From a virus: DNA of 21,069 nt. A program made the translations under genes and the position numbers. The notes beneath the pieces were generated by a model. The model saw nothing but the letters and a program-made list of their open reading frames with translations, searched no databases and was not told the origin of the DNA. This document shows, one piece after another, positions 1 through 8,330 of the stretch (position 1 is the first letter of the stretch; each line of letters begins with the position of its first letter). The stretch lies in IMG/VR virus record IMGVR_UViG_3300022925_000220, positions 1 to 21,069 of that record. One strand, written 5' to 3'.

Positions 1-424
1 CTTCAGCACCAATAAAAGTACCATCTGTGCTAGTGTTATCTTTGAGGTTAATAAACGAATACTGGTCTGTGCTTTCAAAAGTTGCGGTTGTGTTTGTAGT
101 TCCAGAATTAACCGTCAGCCCATCAGCAGAAATACTGCCGGTCACATCAATCCCGCTACTATTAACCGTCAATTTGGTTGAACCAGCCTTCTGAATGAGC
201 AAATCACCAATGCCAGCTTGGTTGATAATTGAGTTACTGGCGTTATGGACAAGCGTCAAGTCTTGAGAATTACCCAGACGGATAAATTCATTGTCGCCAA
301 GGTCTACTTGGTCAACGTTGATTTCGTCCATCCTGACCTTAACATTCCCGCCGCTACGGACAGCAATTAGGTAGTCTGTGCTTACTAAGCTACCACCGTC
401 TGTTAATTCACTAATCTTTGACAT
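1..424 (-). CDS. Tail or side fibre protein, N-terminal part (cut by window edge)
   Basis: The reading frame starts with ATG at 424, after AGGAG at a 7-base spacing, and runs off the left edge after 141 codons with no stop, so the C-terminus is missing. The protein opens MSKISELTDGG and then shows short beta-type repeats: LGDNEFIRLGNSQDL, a VHNASNSIINQAG stretch, GDLLIQKAGSTKL, and alternating ITG/SADGLTVNSGT segments. Patterns of the type LG.SQDL.I.HD.SNS.I are common, in my recollection, in fibre proteins of environmental phages, where they build elongated beta structures. Its position behind the central fibre gene and one small gene fits an accessory tail fibre or receptor-binding protein. 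A C-terminal chaperone or adhesin domain might lie outside the window. The fibre role is fairly likely; the receptor and the exact family are unknown. Confidence 0.7.
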   Translation of the reverse strand, partial: MSKISELTDGGSLVSTDYLIAVRSGGNVKVRMDEINVDQVDLGDNEFIRLGNSQDLTLVHNASNSIINQAGIGDLLIQKAGSTKLTVNSSGIDVTGSISADGLTVNSGTTNTTATFESTDQYSFINLKDNTSTDGTFIGAE

Positions 425-455
425 TATTCGTCTCCTATTCCGTCATTTTACGATA

Positions 456-665
456 TTAGGCATCGTTTGGATATAATTTGGCGTACCGCGAAACAACAGC
501 TTGGTTCAGATTAACGTCATACCCAGCCATTTCTAGGTATAAATACTCTGCCTCTGGATAATCTGCAACTGATGACGTCAGCATATCGTTTGCCTCAACA
601 ACCCGCTCGTATTCACCAATTACTTGTTCAGTCCCATCCTGAAATCTAACGCCTACAGTAATCAT
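456..665 (-). CDS. Small acidic phage protein of unknown function (69 aa)
   Basis: I place the start at the ATG at 665 because it overlaps the stop of the giant central fibre gene as ATGA, the junction style used repeatedly in this module, with a weak GGAAA ribosome site upstream. A longer frame beginning with TTG at 701 exists but would run 40 bases into the fibre gene without a visible ribosome site. The 69-residue product opens MITVGVRFQDGTEQVIGEYE and ends YAKLYPNDA. It is acidic and rich in Tyr, Glu and Val, has no signal peptide or membrane segment, and looks like a small alpha/beta fold. I do not recognise its family. Lying between the central fibre and an accessory fibre, it could be a fibre assembly factor or small tail-tip protein, but nothing in the sequence proves this. 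Confidence 0.7.
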   Translation of the reverse strand: MITVGVRFQDGTEQVIGEYERVVEANDMLTSSVADYPEAEYLYLEMAGYDVNLNQAVVSRYAKLYPNDA

Positions 666-3600
666 GCTATATTTTCCACGGTTCCATAAATCTTCGGGCA
701 AGTAACAGTCAAGTTTGTGTATTGGCTTTGATTTTGAGCATAGATTCTATAGTCTCGCGCAACGGTTGTTGCTCCAAATGAAGCAATTAAAGGAACCGTT
801 TTATACGTGATGCTTGTACCATCAAGTAACAGTGTCTGACGACCCTGCCATGCTGAATTAGGATAAACGCCTGATGCTGTAAATGCGCTTGGGGAAAAAT
901 ACATGGTTGTCCCATTTGAATAATGAGGCGAAGTACCACTTCCAAAAGAAACTTCAATATTCGTTTTATTTGTAGGCGCTTGATATGTTACACCTATGAT
1001 TTTCCCTATTTGTGCTGCGGTAGGATTCGTGTTTGGCGCTATGGCTCCGTTATTGTCCATGATATCAGTAACGTTTCCGTCTATAGTATAAACCTCAACG
1101 TAATTCGTCACTGGCGTACTCAATAATGTAACATCTCCAATTTCGACTGCTTCAAATCCTATGCTTTTTCTTGAAACCCAATAAAGAATAGTATGGCTAT
1201 CTAAACCTGACCCTGAAGACCTATTAGATTGAACTTCAAATGCTAATGATATTCTCTGTCTTTTGCTCACTGAATTTTCTGGTGCTGGAATAGAAAATAC
1301 AGACATAACGGTAGCATTAGGTGTTGCGCTGTTGTCGAAAGAAAGATTTGGTGTCGAACTTATTGGATAGACTTCTGTGACTTCTCCTGAAATCTTTCCT
1401 GCGTCGAATCCCGTGACTGCGCCCGTGATGTTAGTTACGTTTAAACTGGTAGCGGTCAAAGCGCCGACTATGTTCAACGCAGAACCAGTCCATTGCATTG
1501 ACTGATTGGCATCGCCAACGCCGAAAGTGTAATTACTTCCGTTATAGCCTAAGAAAAACCCGTTGGTAGTGTCTGATTCGCTGTCTTTACCAGTGGTCTT
1601 GATGGCGCCACCTTCTGACATAATAATGCCGCCGCCTGTTATAGTCGTGCCAGAGATGAGACCGTTTTGAGTTGTAGTTTGAGAATTAGTGTTATCTACA
1701 TTGCCGAGGTCAACATCTGTTGCTGTGGTGTTAGCGTTAAGCGTGTTGGCCTCTGTCAGATTTGTACTGCCAACCGTGATTGTGCCCTTGACCGTAAGCG
1801 TAGAACCGTCAAAAGTCAGTTTTTGAGTGTTATCTGAGTTTCCAATGCTAAATTTATAAGCGTCTGTGTCATAGCCAAGGAAAAATCCTGCGGCATCATC
1901 ATCATCATATTCAGTTTGGCCGCCTTTAATCGTGCCGCCCGAGGATAAAGTAATACCCCCGCCTGTGATTGTAGTTCCTGCTATTAACCCTGTTTGCGCT
2001 TGATTCTGAGCATCTAAGTTTTCAACATTCCCAAGCCCAACGTCCGAGCTGGTCGCGGCTGTTAGCGTGTCCGATTGGATTGTCGCTTGGCTTACATTGT
2101 CAACATTCGCTAAACCCACTACGCTTTTAGCAATAGTTACACCTTCTGAAAGCGTTAAGCTAGTAGCGGTTATAGCTCCGCTTATCGTCGCAGAGGTAGC
2201 AGTTAAAGCCCCTTCTGGCGTTACTCTAAATTCAGCGTCAGCAAACGTTTCATTACCAAGATAAATGCCATTTGAATCTGCCTTAAAAACACTTTCGCCT
2301 GACCCTATCTTGATGTCGTTGTTGATTGTTGCGGTATCTGTAATTAAAGATCCTGCGTTAATAACCCCAGAAACGTCAATATAATCAGCAAGAATTGTCC
2401 CTGTCAGGATATTCCCACCGCTAATAATTGTTGTGTCGTCGGACAAATCATTTTCAACAACAATACTTCCAGCGGTGATTACTGCGCTTGCAACACTGTT
2501 TGCATTTATTTGGTCAGCAGATACAGAACCATCTACCAGCAAGTCACCAGATATGAAATTAGTAATTGCTACCCAAGTTGCTTCTGTTGCGGGGTCTGCA
2601 ACTCCCGCTCCAGTGCATGTCCACCCATAAGTAGTGTCAGGTGTGGTGGTAGTGTCTGTGGTTATTACAATATCATTGACCTTCGCTAATCGACCAGCAG
2701 CAGTGTTAAATTCTGAATTAGAAGGTGCTTGATTATCATCGGTAGTGATTCGCCAGAAGCTAGGGATTGCGTGTTGGTTTTCTGAAATAACCCCTGTTAC
2801 TTGCGCCATCAGTTGTTGCGCGTTTGATATTGCGCCATCCAAATCTGATAACGTTGCTCCCTGCGATAAAGTAAATGATGATGCCGTTACATTACCCGCT
2901 AAAGTTGCGCTAGTTGCGGTCAATGCGCCTTGCGGGGTAACTCTAAACTCTGCATCAGCAAAAGTTTCATTGCCAAGATATATTCCGTTTGTATCGGCGC
3001 TGAATACCGCTTCACCGCTGCCAATCCTAATGTCATTTGCAATCGTTGCAGAATCAGTTATTAAAGAGCCTGAAGTAATAACCCCATCTACATCTATATT
3101 TCCCGCTGATAGCGTTCCTGTAACAGTTAAACCGTCAAAGGTAAACCCATCAGATGCGTCAACTGTTCCCGTTATGTTTACTGATGTAGCAGTTAAATCT
3201 CCTGCTGGTGTTACTCTAAAAGGCGCAGATGCGAATGTAGCATTGCCTAAATAAATGCCATTAGAATCGGCTTTGAAAATGCTATCCCCAGTCCCGATAG
3301 CAATAGATGAACTTAAGGTTCCACTGGTTGCGTTTATTTCACCTGTAACCTTTGCGTTTTGAAACTCAACATCACCAGAGGTTAGAATTTGCCAGCCGCT
3401 TGTGTCTGCAACGTAATTTGTGCTTTGCAAAGTATTAGCAAATTTATCTACTGTAACAGCATCGTTTGAAAGTCTTGCTGTGGTAATTGCGTTTTCTGCA
3501 ATCTGACTTGTATTTATTCCACTTTCTTTGATGATAAGACTTGTGACACCGCCTACTGTTTCGGTGTCAAACATCACACCGTCTATCTGTAGTCTGTCTG

Positions 3601-6600
3601 CTGAAATCGTGCCAGTAGAAATTAAATCACCCGAAACGATTACATCAGCACCAAAATAAATCTTATCTGCTGTAACCGTAAAAGGCTGAATTGGTGTGTC
3701 AGCGGTAGAGTCAGGACTGACGATTGAGAACTGGTCTGCGACTACCGCGAATTCAGAAAACGGCGTTGCCCCAGCAGTCGTAGACAATAAACCAAACCCA
3801 GTTATGCGATTATTGTTATCTATCTTTACTGAGTAGTTAGCTTCAACCCCGTCGATAGAATTAGCTTGCGTTGTAATGCTCGCAGTATTCTCACCAACGG
3901 TTGTGGTTAGCGTCGTCAAATCTTGAGCCGTTGAAGTAACCACCCCATCAATCACGCTAACTTCTGTGCTGAGGCTGGACAATGCCCCTGCGGTAGCGAC
4001 CACCCCGTTTGTCGGGTCGTTTACCGTAGATTCTAATGCGGTAATCTGGATAGCTTGCGTCTGAATGCCGTTTTCATTGGCAAAAGTCTGAACTGTCAAA
4101 GCGTCGATTGCGCTTGATGAACCCGCAACAAAGTCAGTTAAATCTTGTAACTGTACTGTTCCAGAAGTTTCTAGGTCTAGTAAATCATCGCTTTCATCTT
4201 CGACTTCAGTCCTAAAGTGAAGGTCTTCTGTATATGTCGCGTCTAACGTAGTAATAGCGGATGAATTCGTATCAATACCATCTTCGGTAACTTCAACCCT
4301 GGTCGTCAGCGATGAAAGACCTGAAGCGTTCGCAGCGACACCTGTCGTGGCATCGTTGACCGTTGATTCAAGCGCTGTAATGTCAGACGACTGCGTTGTG
4401 ATAGTGCCTTCAGCAGTTGTTACTCGTGTGTCGAGTCCCGAGATAGCACTTGCGTTGGTGGTAATATTTCCTTCAGCGGTAGTTACATCTGTTTGCAAAG
4501 TCGTAATGTCTGAAGCATTAGTCGTAATTGACCCTTCAGCAGCCGTGACCCTAGTCGTTAGATTTCCCAGAGCTGTAGATGTTGCTGCAACTCCGGTGGT
4601 AGGGTCGTCAACCGTTGTCTCCAATGCAGTCACATCGGCTGCGATTGACGTTATAGAGTTGCCTTGTGAAATCGTAGTTGCATCTAATGCCGATATTGCG
4701 CTGGCATTACTGCTGACATTTGAGTTAGTCGTTGACAAGGATGTTTGCAGATTTGTAATATCAGATGCGTTTTGGGCTATCTGCGGGTTAGACAAATCAA
4801 TCCACGATGTCCCGTTCCAGTAGTATGGAGTATTAGCATTATCTGTTGAATCATACCATCGGGAAAATTCAGGTATCGGGTCTGGAATACCACCAACACC
4901 AGCAACAGGTTCAGTCTCCTGAATGTAAATATCAGACGTTCCTGACGTGATATCAACAATAACGTCTTCAAGGTTTGACAGCGAATTAGCGACAGTATTG
5001 ATATTGCTCTGAAGTACTGCATCTTGATTAGAAACGTAGATTGCCACATCACCGAGATTCTGGATGTCTACGTTTTGGCCTGTCTCTAAGTCTAAGACTT
5101 CACCAGCCTCGACTTCGACTTGCAGGATTTCTTGCGCCAAGACTGAGTTCTTTACATCATCTTGTGTCATCACCGTAGAGCCATCGGCGTCGTACAGGTT
5201 GACAGATATCTGCGCCCCTACGGTTGCGTTATCCGCTGGTGCATCTGTCGAGCCAGAAACGTCTGCCCATTCAACCCTGCCGACTGTAGCAAATACCGTA
5301 GTATTCGGGTCAGCATTCGGCTCCAAGTTGGACTGACTAGCCGCGTCAGTTCCTACGTTTTTAACAGCTCTGACCCAATAGTATCTTAAATTGCCTGGAG
5401 CAAGCGTTTCCCATAGGCTACCAGTTCCAGAGCCTGTAGAAGTTGCGGTAAAGACTACTCCAACTGTATTTGAAGCAGCGCCCATCGCCACAAAGTTTGT
5501 ATCCCCAACGGTTCTAATCGTGTAAGTGTCACCAACATTAACAACTGAAGGTGAAAATATTAAAGATTTGTTTGATGCGTCGTGAATAAACTGTGTGCCG
5601 TCTGTCTCACCTATCTTAACTGCTGAACTAAAATTACCGTTACGAGATGCGTAGACATATATAGTTCCGTAATCAGCGGGGCGACCAGGATTGACCCAGT
5701 TTAATTCGTTGCTCTTTAAACCTGGCGTAGCACTTAATCCAGATGGGCTAGGAACGCCCCTGAACCCGTCTGTGATGTCCCCAGTTGCGGTAATGGTTGA
5801 ATAGGCAACGGGAAGTGGGTCGGCGTAGGAAGTGCTAGAATCCTCTCTAAGAGTAAGATTAACCCCGCCTTCTTCTGAGAATGTCCAGCCTACACATAAA
5901 AAGACTTTGTTTGACCAGCTTAATTCTTCAACAGATACTTGGACTCTATCTCCAACGGTAATTCGTAACGCTGACAAGTTCGCTGGAAAACTAACGACTT
6001 TCTGCTGGTCGCTTAACTGGATTAATTTGTTAGACAGTCTCTGAGCCATGTAGCTAGAGTTAGTCATGGGATACTGTACTTCTTTCTCTAAGACTTCCCC
6101 GTTGTCTCTTGTTACAGCGTCAGCTAACTGTATTTTGGGAAACTCGCTAGACTTATAATTCTGCGCAGGGTCGATGAATATCCCTTTAATCGTGTTGAAT
6201 CGGTCCGACCGCTCAAACGATGTCTTGATACCAATAGCGCCGATAAGGTCATCTTCGTTAAGACTTTCAGTTGGCGCTTCGTAAATACCAGCCCTGATAA
6301 TGTATTTGCCGTTGGAATAAACCAACGAGCCATTCATTGAGGATAGGATTTTGTTTATATTTGCTCGGTTTGAATCTGTGCCGAACAGAACACCGTTACA
6401 GGTAAATCTGTTTTGAGTGCCGCCAGGAACATCAACAGAGACATCACATCCATCGGCGGCAGTTACTACTGCGTTCCAGTCTATTTTTGATGGGGCAATA
6501 CCCATTCCAAAGTCATCGTTGATTAGATAATCAATCAAACATAAAGCTGGATTGGTTGAATAAGCTATATAGCTCGCGTTGGTTACGTCTTGCCCATACG

Positions 6601-7330
6601 TCGCAACGCTTGCGAACTCTAATCTTGGGTCATAGACTTTTCGACCTTGAACGATAGCTTTGATGTCTGACGGTGCGTACTTATCCCAGACTTCTGCTGA
6701 GTCTTCGTTCAGCTTCCATTTCATTGCTATGTAAGCAATGCCTTTACCCTGATGTTCTGTAGTGTAATCAGCAAACGTGCCAGCCATCATAGAATCAGCA
6801 GCTTGTGTAGCCGTTCCTAAATGCTTGTTGATTACACAAATAGTCGTGCTGTTCTTAGGGCCAAAAGTCCCTGCTGTAACGTTACCGCCAGCACTAGAAC
6901 CACCATTTATCTGAGAATCCTCTATCAGCTCATTGTCAAAGTAGATATCCGTGATATCTGTGACTTCGTGCCCTGCTAAGGCTATGACGTGATATAGGTC
7001 TTCGTTGTCAGTTCCAGACATCCCTATATAGGAAATAGGGCCACTGACAAGCGTCTCACCATAGATGATTTTGTAGGGTTCAGTGGTTGACTTTACTGTT
7101 CTTTGTCTTGACGCATCGGTATCGACCTTTGGCATGTCGATTTCAAACAAAGAAGCCATAGCTTTGTTTGCTACTAGCGTAACGCCAGCAATAACTGCGC
7201 CTCCTAATGCTATTGCTTGCCCTATTCCAATAGAAGCGGCAGCACCAAGCCCACCGACAGCGCCTGCTACTGCAATACCGACTTTTTGCAAAAACAATAA
7301 AAAGGGTGCTACTGGCCCCATAACTTCCAT
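662..7330 (-). CDS. Giant central tail fibre / tail-tip hub protein (lambda J-like, 2222 aa)
   Basis: This is the host-specificity hub protein at the tail tip, corresponding to lambda J or the large hub protein of gene transfer agents. Residues 7-54 form a Gly/Ala-rich hydrophobic stretch typical of the N-terminus of this family. Residues about 66-520 match the hub core (KIIYGETLVSGPI; YHVIALAGHEV followed by DIYFDNELI). A fibronectin-III-like domain lies near residues 540-680, interrupted by an inserted module. Residues about 847-1144 are coiled-coil-like repeats rich in Ser, Thr, Asn and Ala. About 1341-1961 consist of duplicated beta modules, and the last 260 residues are a probable receptor-binding tip. 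At 2222 residues it is about twice the length of lambda J (1132). ATG 7330 overlaps the upstream peptidase-like gene; a second ATG at 7321 has a nearer GGAAG and could be the true start. It ends in an ATGA overlap. The family call is strong; the receptor is unknown. Confidence 0.9.
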   Translation of the reverse strand: MEVMGPVAPFLLFLQKVGIAVAGAVGGLGAAASIGIGQAIALGGAVIAGVTLVANKAMASLFEIDMPKVDTDASRQRTVKSTTEPYKIIYGETLVSGPISYIGMSGTDNEDLYHVIALAGHEVTDITDIYFDNELIEDSQINGGSSAGGNVTAGTFGPKNSTTICVINKHLGTATQAADSMMAGTFADYTTEHQGKGIAYIAMKWKLNEDSAEVWDKYAPSDIKAIVQGRKVYDPRLEFASVATYGQDVTNASYIAYSTNPALCLIDYLINDDFGMGIAPSKIDWNAVVTAADGCDVSVDVPGGTQNRFTCNGVLFGTDSNRANINKILSSMNGSLVYSNGKYIIRAGIYEAPTESLNEDDLIGAIGIKTSFERSDRFNTIKGIFIDPAQNYKSSEFPKIQLADAVTRDNGEVLEKEVQYPMTNSSYMAQRLSNKLIQLSDQQKVVSFPANLSALRITVGDRVQVSVEELSWSNKVFLCVGWTFSEEGGVNLTLREDSSTSYADPLPVAYSTITATGDITDGFRGVPSPSGLSATPGLKSNELNWVNPGRPADYGTIYVYASRNGNFSSAVKIGETDGTQFIHDASNKSLIFSPSVVNVGDTYTIRTVGDTNFVAMGAASNTVGVVFTATSTGSGTGSLWETLAPGNLRYYWVRAVKNVGTDAASQSNLEPNADPNTTVFATVGRVEWADVSGSTDAPADNATVGAQISVNLYDADGSTVMTQDDVKNSVLAQEILQVEVEAGEVLDLETGQNVDIQNLGDVAIYVSNQDAVLQSNINTVANSLSNLEDVIVDITSGTSDIYIQETEPVAGVGGIPDPIPEFSRWYDSTDNANTPYYWNGTSWIDLSNPQIAQNASDITNLQTSLSTTNSNVSSNASAISALDATTISQGNSITSIAADVTALETTVDDPTTGVAATSTALGNLTTRVTAAEGSITTNASDITTLQTDVTTAEGNITTNASAISGLDTRVTTAEGTITTQSSDITALESTVNDATTGVAANASGLSSLTTRVEVTEDGIDTNSSAITTLDATYTEDLHFRTEVEDESDDLLDLETSGTVQLQDLTDFVAGSSSAIDALTVQTFANENGIQTQAIQITALESTVNDPTNGVVATAGALSSLSTEVSVIDGVVTSTAQDLTTLTTTVGENTASITTQANSIDGVEANYSVKIDNNNRITGFGLLSTTAGATPFSEFAVVADQFSIVSPDSTADTPIQPFTVTADKIYFGADVIVSGDLISTGTISADRLQIDGVMFDTETVGGVTSLIIKESGINTSQIAENAITTARLSNDAVTVDKFANTLQSTNYVADTSGWQILTSGDVEFQNAKVTGEINATSGTLSSSIAIGTGDSIFKADSNGIYLGNATFASAPFRVTPAGDLTATSVNITGTVDASDGFTFDGLTVTGTLSAGNIDVDGVITSGSLITDSATIANDIRIGSGEAVFSADTNGIYLGNETFADAEFRVTPQGALTATSATLAGNVTASSFTLSQGATLSDLDGAISNAQQLMAQVTGVISENQHAIPSFWRITTDDNQAPSNSEFNTAAGRLAKVNDIVITTDTTTTPDTTYGWTCTGAGVADPATEATWVAITNFISGDLLVDGSVSADQINANSVASAVITAGSIVVENDLSDDTTIISGGNILTGTILADYIDVSGVINAGSLITDTATINNDIKIGSGESVFKADSNGIYLGNETFADAEFRVTPEGALTATSATISGAITATSLTLSEGVTIAKSVVGLANVDNVSQATIQSDTLTAATSSDVGLGNVENLDAQNQAQTGLIAGTTITGGGITLSSGGTIKGGQTEYDDDDAAGFFLGYDTDAYKFSIGNSDNTQKLTFDGSTLTVKGTITVGSTNLTEANTLNANTTATDVDLGNVDNTNSQTTTQNGLISGTTITGGGIIMSEGGAIKTTGKDSESDTTNGFFLGYNGSNYTFGVGDANQSMQWTGSALNIVGALTATSLNVTNITGAVTGFDAGKISGEVTEVYPISSTPNLSFDNSATPNATVMSVFSIPAPENSVSKRQRISLAFEVQSNRSSGSGLDSHTILYWVSRKSIGFEAVEIGDVTLLSTPVTNYVEVYTIDGNVTDIMDNNGAIAPNTNPTAAQIGKIIGVTYQAPTNKTNIEVSFGSGTSPHYSNGTTMYFSPSAFTASGVYPNSAWQGRQTLLLDGTSITYKTVPLIASFGATTVARDYRIYAQNQSQYTNLTVTCPKIYGTVENIA
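1440..2035 (-). repeat. Two-copy module (period 109 aa) within the central fibre gene
   Basis: Two adjacent protein modules share LGNV(E/D)N, then Q.GLI(A/S)GTTITGGGI, then GGFFLGY-type and F.(I/V)G(N/D) segments. The LGNV Leu codons lie at 2033-2035 and 1706-1708, exactly 327 bases (109 codons) apart. Motifs of the type VGLGNVDN recur in phage tail fibres. The second copy lacks part of the linker. DNA similarity is visibly lower than protein similarity. Confidence 0.75.
2130..3304 (-). repeat. Three-copy beta module within the central fibre gene
   Basis: Three units begin IAIGTGDS, IRIGSGEA and IKIGSGES, with first codons ending at 3304, 3031 and 2314. Each continues with the motif (K/S)AD(S/T)NGIYLGN.TFA, then FRVTP.G.LTATS. 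The latter two copies are nearly identical for about 19 residues. Comparing those copies, about ten of 57 bases differ, mostly at third positions, so the protein repeat is conserved while the DNA has drifted. The units are dispersed (273 and 717 bases apart), not strictly tandem. Confidence 0.75.
3900..4790 (-). repeat. Coiled-coil-like repeat shaft in the central fibre gene
   Basis: The encoded segment (about residues 847-1144) repeats short units such as TTAEG.ITTNAS.I and L.TRVT. Three copies of a conserved ALE(S/T)TV(N/D)D(P/A)T(T/N)GV motif lie at about 4580-4640, 4320-4385 and 3985-4045. Such heptad-like Ser/Thr/Asn-rich repeats form trimeric coiled-coil shafts in phage fibres. Spacing of the motif copies varies (roughly 250-340 bases). 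Confidence 0.7.
5407..5570 (-). other. Module inserted in a fibronectin-III-like domain of the hub protein
   Basis: Between the fibronectin-like strands GTQFIHDASN and NLRYYWVRAV lies a segment of about 50 residues containing VGDTYTIRTVGDTNFVA, then MGAASNTVGVVFTAT, ending in a GSGTGS linker. In lambda J-type proteins these two strands are normally joined by a short loop, so I read this as an inserted domain. The boundaries are approximate. Confidence 0.55.
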
Positions 7331-7698
7331 CCCATAACGATGAATTCTTTAGGCATTCTAGCCAGACCTTTTAACGTCAGACATACTGCTTGATTGCCTA
7401 ATTTAACGCCTAGAAGCTGTGTTTCAGGCAAGGTAATTAACACAGGGCTACCATCAGGGAGACTGTCAATCTCGTCTGTAGACTCTCCTAAGACCGTTGA
7501 AACAGTGTCCTCAAGGTCGCCGTTAGACCTGATTATCTGATACGCTTCGTCCTCTGAATTATAGTGGAAATCAGCCAAATAGTCTTTGCCGGTCATCTCT
7601 TTGACGATAAATCCAGCAAACTGACAGCAATCAGCATCCCCGTAGGTAAAGTCTCTACGCTCCCATTTGTTTAATGCTTGTAAGACTTGCAACTGCAT
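7309..7698 (-). CDS. Tail-tip NlpC/P60-like peptidase-type protein (lambda K / GTA gp14 position, 129 aa)
   Basis: The product fits the small phage tail proteins related to NlpC/P60 cysteine peptidases (DUF6950-like in my reading). W13 and the segment YGDADCCQFAGF (residues 19-30) give the canonical D-C motif, with candidate nucleophile Cys24 or Cys25. The C-terminal GLARMPKEFIVMGWKLW resembles the usual terminal Trp strand of the family. I see no obvious catalytic His in the second half: the segment that normally has one reads LGNQAVCL. The enzyme may therefore be inactive or structural. In related phages this protein sits at the tail tip and may cut peptidoglycan during DNA entry. It starts with ATG at 7698, overlapping the upstream stop as TAATG, and overlaps the hub gene by 22 bases. 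The position between the L-like and J-like genes supports the call. Confidence 0.75.
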   Translation of the reverse strand: MQLQVLQALNKWERRDFTYGDADCCQFAGFIVKEMTGKDYLADFHYNSEDEAYQIIRSNGDLEDTVSTVLGESTDEIDSLPDGSPVLITLPETQLLGVKLGNQAVCLTLKGLARMPKEFIVMGWKLWGQ

Positions 7699-8330
7699 TA
7701 ATCAACAGTTTGAGTTGTTAAACGTTTAGCATCATCTTCAAGGTCGAAAGTACCATCAGTACCAGCGGTCCTAGCCCCCCAGTCGAACTTAGCACCTTGA
7801 ACCTTGTGAATATGGCTGAAAAATAAATCGCCTGAGTATCTTTCTTGCTGGGCGGCGTTGGTGTACATCAGATTTGCAGACTTATCAAAACGTGATAGCT
7901 CAGATTCGGCAATTAATTGAATAGCGTCACCACCATCTGCCCCAACGGTTAGATTCATCTGATCCATAAATCCAGCCCAAATCTCTGTCGGATTAGCAAT
8001 CAGCGCATCGTCGGCGTCTAAGACTCCCAGATAAACCGTGACAGGGTGCATGAAGTAGTCTTCTGTCAGTGCTGCACCAGATATCGTAGCGTCAAGCCCT
8101 GAAAGCGTTAAAGTTATCGCGTATGGGCTAACATCTAAGCCTTCTTCTACTTGGCTAATAGAACCTAAATCTCCGACACCTAACCAATCTTGGCTATCCC
8201 AGTTATAAGTACCGATTGAATTATGAACGTACAAAGTACCAGACGGGAATTCTAGCTTTGCGAACGTAACAATAGAAACATGCTGCTGGGCCAATGCAGT
8301 TGCTACTGCTGGTGGAAAACCTCTGCTCAT
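7698..8330 (-). CDS. Minor tail-tip protein (lambda L / GTA gp13 position, DUF2163-like, 210 aa)
   Basis: This 210-residue protein opens MSRGFPPAVATALAQ and contains a beta-rich core with LEFPSGTLYVHNS, YNWDSQDWLGVGDLGSI and SPYAITLTLSGLD. That pattern of a hub-attached beta domain measuring surface displacement is typical of the minor tail proteins annotated DUF2163 or tail assembly protein in lambda-like and gene-transfer-agent-like tails. The second half (IWAGFMDQM, LIAESELSRFDKS) forms the remaining strands and ends with QERYSGDLFF and a short tail. The start overlaps the upstream gene as ATGA and the stop overlaps the next gene as TAATG, so translation of the three tail-tip genes is probably coupled. 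In gene transfer agents this protein joins the distal tail ring to the hub. Family assignment is from pattern memory and moderately sure; a tail-tip role is very likely. Confidence 0.75.
   Translation of the reverse strand: MSRGFPPAVATALAQQHVSIVTFAKLEFPSGTLYVHNSIGTYNWDSQDWLGVGDLGSISQVEEGLDVSPYAITLTLSGLDATISGAALTEDYFMHPVTVYLGVLDADDALIANPTEIWAGFMDQMNLTVGADGGDAIQLIAESELSRFDKSANLMYTNAAQQERYSGDLFFSHIHKVQGAKFDWGARTAGTDGTFDLEDDAKRLTTQTVD

Noticed and set aside
666-701. TTG start of the small gene behind the hub gene
   Set aside because: It has no visible ribosome site, whereas the ATG at 665 forms the ATGA overlap used throughout the module.
2745-3254. Plus-strand open frame of 169 codons
   Set aside because: Antisense to the duplicated modules of the hub gene; its internal repeats are just the mirror of those modules.
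4347-4823. Plus-strand open frame of 158 codons
   Set aside because: It mirrors the Ser/Thr/Ala repeat region of the hub gene on the other strand; such repetitive codons lack stops antisense. No ribosome site, and its Val/Ser/Ala-rich product has no recognisable fold.
4777-5052. Minus-strand frame of 91 codons inside the hub gene
   Set aside because: Out-of-frame shadow of the hub coding sequence; a frameshift there is not supported because the main frame is intact on both sides.
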